From CAVPGH01 sp046726955 (GTDB lineage: Bacteria; Acidobacteriota; Vicinamibacteria; Fen-336), in assembly GCA_046726955.1 (NCBI GenBank), contig JBKPBQ010000571.1:1-10176 (forward strand): a DNA stretch of 10,176 nt. Direction: 5' to 3'. A program made the position numbers and the translations under genes. Positions 5,808-10,176 of the stretch are shown here, one piece after another (the first letter of the stretch is position 1; every line of letters begins with the position of its first letter). The notes beneath the pieces are model-generated. The model searched no databases, was not told the origin of the DNA, and saw only the letters and a program-made list of their open reading frames with translations.

Positions 5808-7251
5808 ATGCGACAGCGACGCGTGTGGGTTCGCGTCCTGACCCTGATGGGATGGTGCGCGTTCGGATCCGGCTCGAACCGGGTCTTCGCCGACAACGGC
5901 TTCTCGGTCCTGCAGAGCTTCAGGGTGCCTGGAGCCTCCTCGGTGAAGTACCCGAAGGTCGCGTTCGGTCAGGGGCGAATCCTTCTCGCCGGAAGTTCCG
6001 GCGACGACCGGCAAGCCCGCTTGTGGTCCAAGGCTCCCGACGACGCGGCATTCGGAGCCCCGGAGGTCCTGGGAGGCGGCGCCAGCAATCCGGACTACTC
6101 CACGTCCGACGTCTTCGTGGCCTCCAACGGAACGATCTACTTCGCCTGGGTCGATCAGACGAACGAGACCACGTGGATGCGGCGCAAGCCGGTCGGCCAG
6201 GGCTGGGAGGCGGCTCGGCTCGTCGTGGACGGAGCCTTTCTTGTGTTTCCGCAGGTCATGGCCAGCCCGGACGGACGGGTCGTCGTGGCGTTTCGTCTCG
6301 GTCTCCGCGGATTCGACTGGCGGCGTCCATGTTGCGTGGATCGGCAACGCGCAGCCGGCAGGAGGCCTGGGCACGTTCCACTTGATCTACCGGCTGCGGA
6401 GGCCCGACCGCTCGTGGGCCCCTCTGCTTCATCTCTCGAACGACGGGCGTTTCGTCGTGCACGCCCAGGGCGCGGTCTTCGTCACGGACCGGCCGTACTT
6501 CGTCGTCGCCTACGAGGAGCACAACCCGCGCGACACCCGGTTCGTGATGCTCACGGGCGACGGAACGCCCCATCCCGATCCCCGACCTCCGCAAGGTGTC
6601 CTGGACGGGATCACGCCGATCGGCATCGCGGCCGGTTGGGTCTTCGATCCCCACACGCCGAACGCGTCGATCGCCGTCCACTTCTACGTCGACGGGCCCG
6701 CCGGAAGCGGCCAGTTCGCCGGAGCCGTCGCCGCCAACCTCTTCAGGGGCGACGTGAACGCGGCGCTGGGAATCACGGGCCTCCACGGGTTCAACTTTCC
6801 CCTCCCAACGCGCTTCCGCGATGGGCGGCCCCACACGCTCTTCGTCCACGGCATCGACAGCGGCGGGGTGGCGGAGAATCGCCTGCTCTCGCAGAGCGGC
6901 CTGCGCTTCACGCTGCGGGATCAAGCGCCCATCGGGTTCCTGGACAACATCTTCGACGGCCACGCCGGCGGGTGGGCGCTCGACCGGGACGGACCCGCCC
7001 TCAAGGTGCGCGTCCAGTTCTTCGTCGACGGCCCGCCCGGACAGGGTTGTTTCGCGGGCGAGACGATCGCCAACATCGCGCGTCCCGACGTGAATCGCGC
7101 TCTGGGTGTCCCGGGTGACCACGGGTATTGGTTCGCCATTCCCCCCGAGCTCCGGGACGGCAACCCGCATCGCCTCTTCGTCTACGCGCTCGACGTGGGC
7201 GGCAGCGGTAACAACGCGGAGCTGTCGCAGTCGAGGATGACCTTCCGCTGA
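5808..7251 (+). CDS. Secreted beta-propeller protein with two tandem C-terminal domains; frame broken at 6291-6293
   Basis: ATG 5808 has AGGAG 5 nt upstream. Residues 1-29 are a signal peptide (VLTLMGWCAFGSG core, cleavage after VFA). The first frame encodes BNR/sialidase-like propeller strands (VKYPKVAFGQGRILLAG, NGTIYFAWVD, PQVMASPDGRVVVAF) and then becomes nonsense after 6290. The frame one base later continues the same fold (VSVSADSTGGVHVAWIGNA, GTFHLIYRLRRPD) to the stop at 7249-7251. Removing one T from TTT at 6291-6293 restores a 480-residue protein. After the propeller come two similar domains of about 105 residues (about 264-373 and 374-480), each with GW-x-x-D, a V-x-F-x-V-D-G-P motif, DVN-x-ALG, G-x-x-G-x-x-F-x-x-P, RDG-x-PH and LSQS. 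Function is unknown; extracellular binding is likely. The break is either a sequencing or assembly error or a fresh mutation. Confidence 0.75.
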
Positions 7252-7266
7252 TCCGCGACTTCCCGG

Positions 7267-8235
7267 CTAGTCTGCGAGGGCGGCCGTGATCGTGGCCACG
7301 TCCGCGAAGTCCTGCGCCGAGCAGCCGCGGGAGACGTCGTTTACCGGTTTCCGCAGGCCCTGGAGGATGGGTCCGATCGCGGTCGCCCCTCCGAGCCGCT
7401 CGGTGATCTTGTAGGCGATGTTCCCGGCGTTGAGGTCCGGGAACACGAAGACGTTGGCCCTGGTCTCGGTGAAGGGGCTGCCCGGCGCCTTCTTCTTCGC
7501 CACGGCGGGAACAAACGCCGCGTCGAACTGGATCTCGCCGTCCACCACGAGGCCCGGCTCCGCCTTCCGGACGAGGGCGACCGCCTCCTTCACCTTGTCG
7601 ACGGACGCGTCGTTCGCGCTGTCACGCGTGGAGAACGAGAGCATGGCGACGCGCGGCTCCTGACCGAACGTCCTGACCGTGACCGCGGTGGCGCGCGCGA
7701 TGTCGGCGAGGGTGGCCGCGTCGGGAGCGATGTTCACGGAGCAGTCCGCGAAGAACAGCGTCTTGTCCGGCCAGTCCATGATGAAGACCGAGGAGGCGCG
7801 GGTGCACCCCTCGCGCATCTTCACCACCTCGAACGCGGGCAGGAAGGGCTTGGTCGCGGAGTGGAGGCCGGACACCATGCCGTCCACCGTCCCCGCGCGG
7901 AGCATGAGCGCGCCGAAGTAGTGCGGCAGCCTCGCCTTGGTGGCCGCCGCCTCCGGGGTGACGCCCTTGTGGCGGCGCAGCTCGTGATACGCCGCCGCGT
8001 ACTCGGCGAGCCGGGGATCGCTCGCCGGGTCCTGGATCTCGATTCCCTCGAGATCCAGGCCCAGGCCGCGGGCGCTCTCGCGCAGCGAGGCCGCGGTCCC
8101 GATCAGCACGGGCCTGACGAGGCCCTGGTCGCGGAGCCGCGTCGCGGCCTGGAGCGCGCGCTCCTCGCCGCCCTCGGGGAATACGACCCGCTTGCCCTGG
8201 CCCTTGACACGCGTACGGATGCCTTCGATGAACAT
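7267..8235 (-). CDS. pta: Phosphate acetyltransferase (short form)
   Basis: 322 residues, the length of the single-domain Pta. It interconverts acetyl-CoA plus phosphate and acetyl phosphate plus CoA in the cytoplasm. Family features are visible throughout: KRVVFPEGGEERALQAA near the N-terminus, DGMVSGLHSATKPFLPAF in the middle, then FTETRANVFVFPDLNAGNIA, GGATAIGPILQGLRKPVNDV, and the C-terminal SRGCS (302-306) holding the Ser-Arg pair known as catalytic in the Methanosarcina enzyme. There is no N-terminal DRTGG or P-loop extension as in the long enterobacterial form. Start ATG 8235 has GGAGG 8 nt upstream (8248-8244). It lies directly downstream of an acetate kinase remnant, the usual ackA-pta order. 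It converges with the propeller gene 15 bp away. Confidence 0.96.
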   Translation of the reverse strand: MFIEGIRTRVKGQGKRVVFPEGGEERALQAATRLRDQGLVRPVLIGTAASLRESARGLGLDLEGIEIQDPASDPRLAEYAAAYHELRRHKGVTPEAAATKARLPHYFGALMLRAGTVDGMVSGLHSATKPFLPAFEVVKMREGCTRASSVFIMDWPDKTLFFADCSVNIAPDAATLADIARATAVTVRTFGQEPRVAMLSFSTRDSANDASVDKVKEAVALVRKAEPGLVVDGEIQFDAAFVPAVAKKKAPGSPFTETRANVFVFPDLNAGNIAYKITERLGGATAIGPILQGLRKPVNDVSRGCSAQDFADVATITAALAD

Positions 8236-8245
8236 ACGGCTAGCC

Positions 8246-8390
8246 TCCAGACACGATGGCGCGGGGGTCGCGCGACGAGCAGCTCCCGGTTCGTGGGCAC
8301 CACGAACCCGCGCGCGCTGGCATTCTCCCCGATGCGGCCGCCGAAGGCGAGCGCTGGAAGGCTGTCGAGGCCGCTCGGCCGGTGGGCTGC
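8246..8390 (-). pseudogene. ackA: Acetate kinase C-terminal remnant, internally deleted
   Basis: The gap between the hydrolase stop and the pta start encodes, in one open frame, two acetate kinase signatures almost side by side. They are LPALAFGGRIGENA (8360-8319), matching the family's VFTGGIGEN nucleotide-site motif, and GFVVPTNRELLVAR (8309-8268), matching its C-terminal V-I-P-T-N-E-E-L-x-I-A. In intact AckA these are about 40 residues apart; here only about four residues separate them. All of the N-terminal three quarters is missing, and the frame lacks its stop, running past the pta start out of frame. The position just upstream of pta and containing its ribosome site is where ackA normally lies. 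It cannot encode a working kinase. Motifs were matched from memory of E. coli AckA; no alignment was run. Confidence 0.72.
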
Positions 8391-8391
8391 C

Positions 8392-9984
8392 TCAGCGCTC
8401 GTACCAGTCGGCCATCACGAACGACGCGGGCTTGTCCTGGATCGAGAACGACGCGTCGCGGAACGCCGGGCGGGCGACGCCTTCCCACAGCCAGAAGAAG
8501 GTGCCGACCATGAACGGCCGCTTCGAGACGGCCTGCAGGGCCGCTTCGTAGAGCCGGGCCTGGAGCCAGACGTCCGCAGGTCCGGAGGGCTCGTCCCACG
8601 GGCGGCTCGCCGCCGTGGGCACCGCGGGATAACCGATCTCGGTGAAGACCACGCGGCGGTTGGTCTTCCGGGCCACGGTCTCGAGGCGAGCGAGGATCCG
8701 GTCCCAGGCGGCCGCGAGGTCCTCCTCTTTCGGCGCGCCATCCGCGAGAGGAAAGTAGGCCGAGACGCCGATGACGTCGAGCGCGTCCCAGAAGGCGATG
8801 CGGTCGTAGCTGTCGAAGTTGGCCGAATACGTGAGCGCACCCGCGAACGTCTCGCGCACGCGGGCGATGATCCGCCGCCAGTCGTCCGGACGCGCGATCG
8901 CGGCCTTGTCCGTCTCCCGTCCGACGCAGAACGCGTCGGCTCCGGCCTCCGCCGCCTGCCGCGCGTAGGCCAAGACGTAGCCCTCGTACTGCGAGAACCA
9001 CTGCCGCCACTCCGTCTCCGTCGTCATCTCGATGTCGTTGTGCCAGGGCCGCGGCCGCGCCCAGGATTCGCGGATCCGGGAGATGAGCGCCCGGCGTGCC
9101 GCCGCGTCCCCGCCCTGGAGGATGCGGCGCTCCTCCCACGTGGGCTCGTAGCCTCGCATCTCCAGGTGCGGCTTCACCATGACCTTGAGTCCCGCCGCGT
9201 GGGCGCTGCGCACGAGGTCCGCGAGCCGGGGGATCGCGTAGGGGTGGTGCATCTCGGCCCACCCTGGCGCATGGACGTCTCGCTGAAGCGGGTCCCAGCT
9301 GTGGATCGACACCCAGTCCACGCCGAGCTCGGAGAGCTTGCGGAAGGAGCCGGCTCCCGCGTCGCCGCCCGTCTCCTCGTGCCACCAGTTGACGCCGCGG
9401 CAGAAGCCGGACGCGAGCCGGTCCTGGCCGCGCTTCGAGGAGTCCTCGGGGAGTGCGATGCGGCGCAGCGCCCATCCCGCGGCCGCCCTCTCCGGCCAGG
9501 TCCCGCGAACGCTCAGCTCGCGCAGCGGCGCGGCCGTCCGCGGGTCGAGCAGCACTCCCAGCGCGCGTGCGGCTTCGAAGCGGACCCTGGAGTCGGAGTC
9601 GCGGAGTGCTCCGAGAAGCGCCGTGGCCGCGTCGTCCCGCTGCGTCGCGGGAGCCGTGCCGAGAAGCCAGGCGCCGAGGAGGGCGTCGTCTCCGTTCCGG
9701 TTGCGCAGGAGCTCGCTGGCCGCGAGGACGAAGGCCGGTTCGTCGCGGTACGCGGACTCGCGCGGAACGCGAGCGCCCTTTTCCAGCACGACCTCGGGCG
9801 ACCGCCGACCCCACCGCTCTCCGGGCTCGCCCGGCCTCGCGTAGAGGCGGCGGAGCTTCTCGGCGAGGGCGACCGCGTCGGGGGAGCCGGGCGATCGGAC
9901 GGGCGCGGGCGTCGAGCCCGAGCCCGCGAGCGCGGGCAGGACCAGGGCCACGAGAGCGAGACGCGCGCGGGCCCAGTCGAGCAT
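8392..9984 (-). CDS. Secreted HEAT-repeat plus GH113-like glycoside hydrolase
   Basis: 530 residues. Residues 1-22 are a signal peptide (LALVALVLPALAGSG core, no lipobox Cys). Residues about 84-178 look like HEAT/armadillo hairpins (ALLGALRDSDSRVRFEAARA, then AAPLRELSVRGTWPERAAAG). From 193 to the end there is a TIM-barrel like GH113 and related (beta-mannanase-type) hydrolases: CRGVNWWHEE, GVDWVSIHSWDP, AAGLKVMVKPHLEM, GADAFCVGRETD, TYSANFDSYDRIAFWDALDV, IGVSAYFPLADG, VVFTEIGYPA and GTFFWLWEG. Glu357 (strand 4) and Glu449 (strand 7, FTEIGY) are the likely acid/base and nucleophile. Substrate is not proven; beta-mannan or a related glucan is a guess. No strong ribosome site precedes the ATG, which abuts the stop of a 12-codon frame (TAGATG), suggesting coupled re-initiation. 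Confidence 0.83.
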   Translation of the reverse strand: MLDWARARLALVALVLPALAGSGSTPAPVRSPGSPDAVALAEKLRRLYARPGEPGERWGRRSPEVVLEKGARVPRESAYRDEPAFVLAASELLRNRNGDDALLGAWLLGTAPATQRDDAATALLGALRDSDSRVRFEAARALGVLLDPRTAAPLRELSVRGTWPERAAAGWALRRIALPEDSSKRGQDRLASGFCRGVNWWHEETGGDAGAGSFRKLSELGVDWVSIHSWDPLQRDVHAPGWAEMHHPYAIPRLADLVRSAHAAGLKVMVKPHLEMRGYEPTWEERRILQGGDAAARRALISRIRESWARPRPWHNDIEMTTETEWRQWFSQYEGYVLAYARQAAEAGADAFCVGRETDKAAIARPDDWRRIIARVRETFAGALTYSANFDSYDRIAFWDALDVIGVSAYFPLADGAPKEEDLAAAWDRILARLETVARKTNRRVVFTEIGYPAVPTAASRPWDEPSGPADVWLQARLYEAALQAVSKRPFMVGTFFWLWEGVARPAFRDASFSIQDKPASFVMADWYER

Positions 9985-10023
9985 CTAGGCGATCATCCCT
10001 GCTCCGACGATTCCTATACGCAT
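9985..10023 (-). pseudogene. 12-codon frame: Rossmann oxidoreductase N-terminus remnant, or leader peptide
   Basis: ATG 10023 follows a strong ribosome site (GGGAGGG at 10035-10029, 5 nt spacing) and reads MRIGIVGAGMIA then TAG. This is the opening strand and G-x-G-x-x-A turn of NAD(P)-binding oxidoreductases such as the Gfo/Idh/MocA group. The stop lies directly against the ATG of the glycosidase gene with no base between. It is either the stub of a deleted oxidoreductase gene or a short leader whose translation feeds the glycosidase start. Both could be true: an old start region reused. Confidence 0.55.
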
Positions 10024-10059
10024 GACGTCCCTCCCGACCGGCGTAGGCTCCGCGGCCCC

Positions 10060-10065
10060 ATGTTA
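10060..10065 (-). promoter_or_regulatory. Candidate -10 element TAACAT
   Basis: TAACAT on the minus strand lies 36 nt before ATG 10023 and 75 nt before the glycosidase ATG. It could drive the 12-codon frame, the glycosidase and possibly pta. It matches TATAAT at four of six positions; no clear -35 is seen. Confidence 0.3.
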
Positions 10066-10090
10066 GTCCGCGCAGCTCGTCTTCGAGAGA

Positions 10091-10121
10091 GGGTCTACGG
10101 CTCCTCGGCGCCTTCTGACCC
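10091..10121 (-). terminator. Possible hairpin after the partial upstream gene
   Basis: On the minus strand GGGTC (10121-10117) and GACCC (10095-10091) can pair, with a further GGC/GCC inside the loop, starting 3 nt past the TAA stop at 10125. There is no T-run after it, so if it terminates it is weak. Confidence 0.25.
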
Positions 10122-10124
10122 GGC

Positions 10125-10175
10125 TTATCTGACCGGCCCCAGGTACTGGTCCAGCCAGTCCACGACCTCCCTCAT
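10125..10175 (-). CDS. C-terminal end of a protein, perhaps an S9 peptidase / alpha-beta hydrolase (5' part outside window)
   Basis: The last 16 codons in the frame read MREVVDWLDQYLGPVR followed by TAA. The frame continues off the edge, so the Met need not be a start. An amphipathic helix ending W-L-D-x-Y-L-G-P-V resembles the C-terminus of prolyl-oligopeptidase (S9) or dienelactone-hydrolase-like proteins. This is a recall-based guess on very little sequence. It runs in the same direction as the glycosidase, 101 bp upstream of the 12-codon frame. Confidence 0.5.
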   Translation of the reverse strand: MREVVDWLDQYLGPVR

Positions 10176-10176
10176 G

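Noticed and set aside
7252..7266. Bidirectional terminator between the propeller gene and pta
   Set aside because: The gap is only 15 bp and I see no stem with a T-run there or in the adjoining gene ends.
8240..9814. 524-codon minus-strand frame in the glycosidase region
   Set aside because: Same strand but another frame; the alternative frame carries the signal peptide, catalytic motifs and proper end, so this one is a shadow.

Overview
The window is GC-rich bacterial DNA (around 70% G+C) with tightly packed genes on both strands. The gene types are an ADP/ATP-translocase-like carrier fused to HEAT repeats, a remnant of a CadC-type regulator of the TolB/TPR kind, a TIGR03118 protein with RTX repeats, and a GH113-like hydrolase. 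Together they suggest Acidobacteriota or a similar soil or sediment lineage. This is inference; no rRNA, tRNA or marker gene is present to prove it.

Layout. 1-1521 (-): a secreted TIGR03118-family protein with C-terminal RTX nonapeptides, cut by the window edge. 1565-1739 (-): the collapsed remains of a winged-helix regulator. 1817-2203 (+): a conserved secreted-protein family that has lost its start and signal peptide. 2211-2618 (-): a VOC (glyoxalase-like) protein. 2619-2735: a divergent intergenic region packed with inverted repeats. 2736-5737 (+): a two-gene operon (ATGA overlap) of an NTT/MFS-like carrier with HEAT repeats and a separate cyclic-nucleotide-binding-fold protein. 5808-7251 (+): a secreted beta-propeller protein with two tandem C-terminal domains, whose frame is broken by one extra base near 6291. 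7267-8235 (-): phosphate acetyltransferase. 8246-8390 (-): a short, internally deleted acetate kinase remnant in the normal ackA-pta position. 8392-9984 (-): a secreted HEAT plus GH113-like glycosidase. 9985-10023 (-): a 12-codon reading frame matching a Rossmann oxidoreductase N-terminus, ending directly against the hydrolase ATG. 10125-10175 (-): the last 16 residues of another protein.

No single new multi-gene system stands out. The most notable pattern is that almost every non-coding gap on the minus strand holds a recognisable gene stub: the regulator, acetate kinase and oxidoreductase stubs, plus the headless plus-strand gene. The signature ends or motifs are kept and the interiors are missing. 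This could be real genome decay by deletion or a chimeric or collapsed metagenome assembly; long reads would decide. The second notable point is the 117-bp region 2619-2735, with four inverted repeats and a probable leaderless promoter for the carrier operon.
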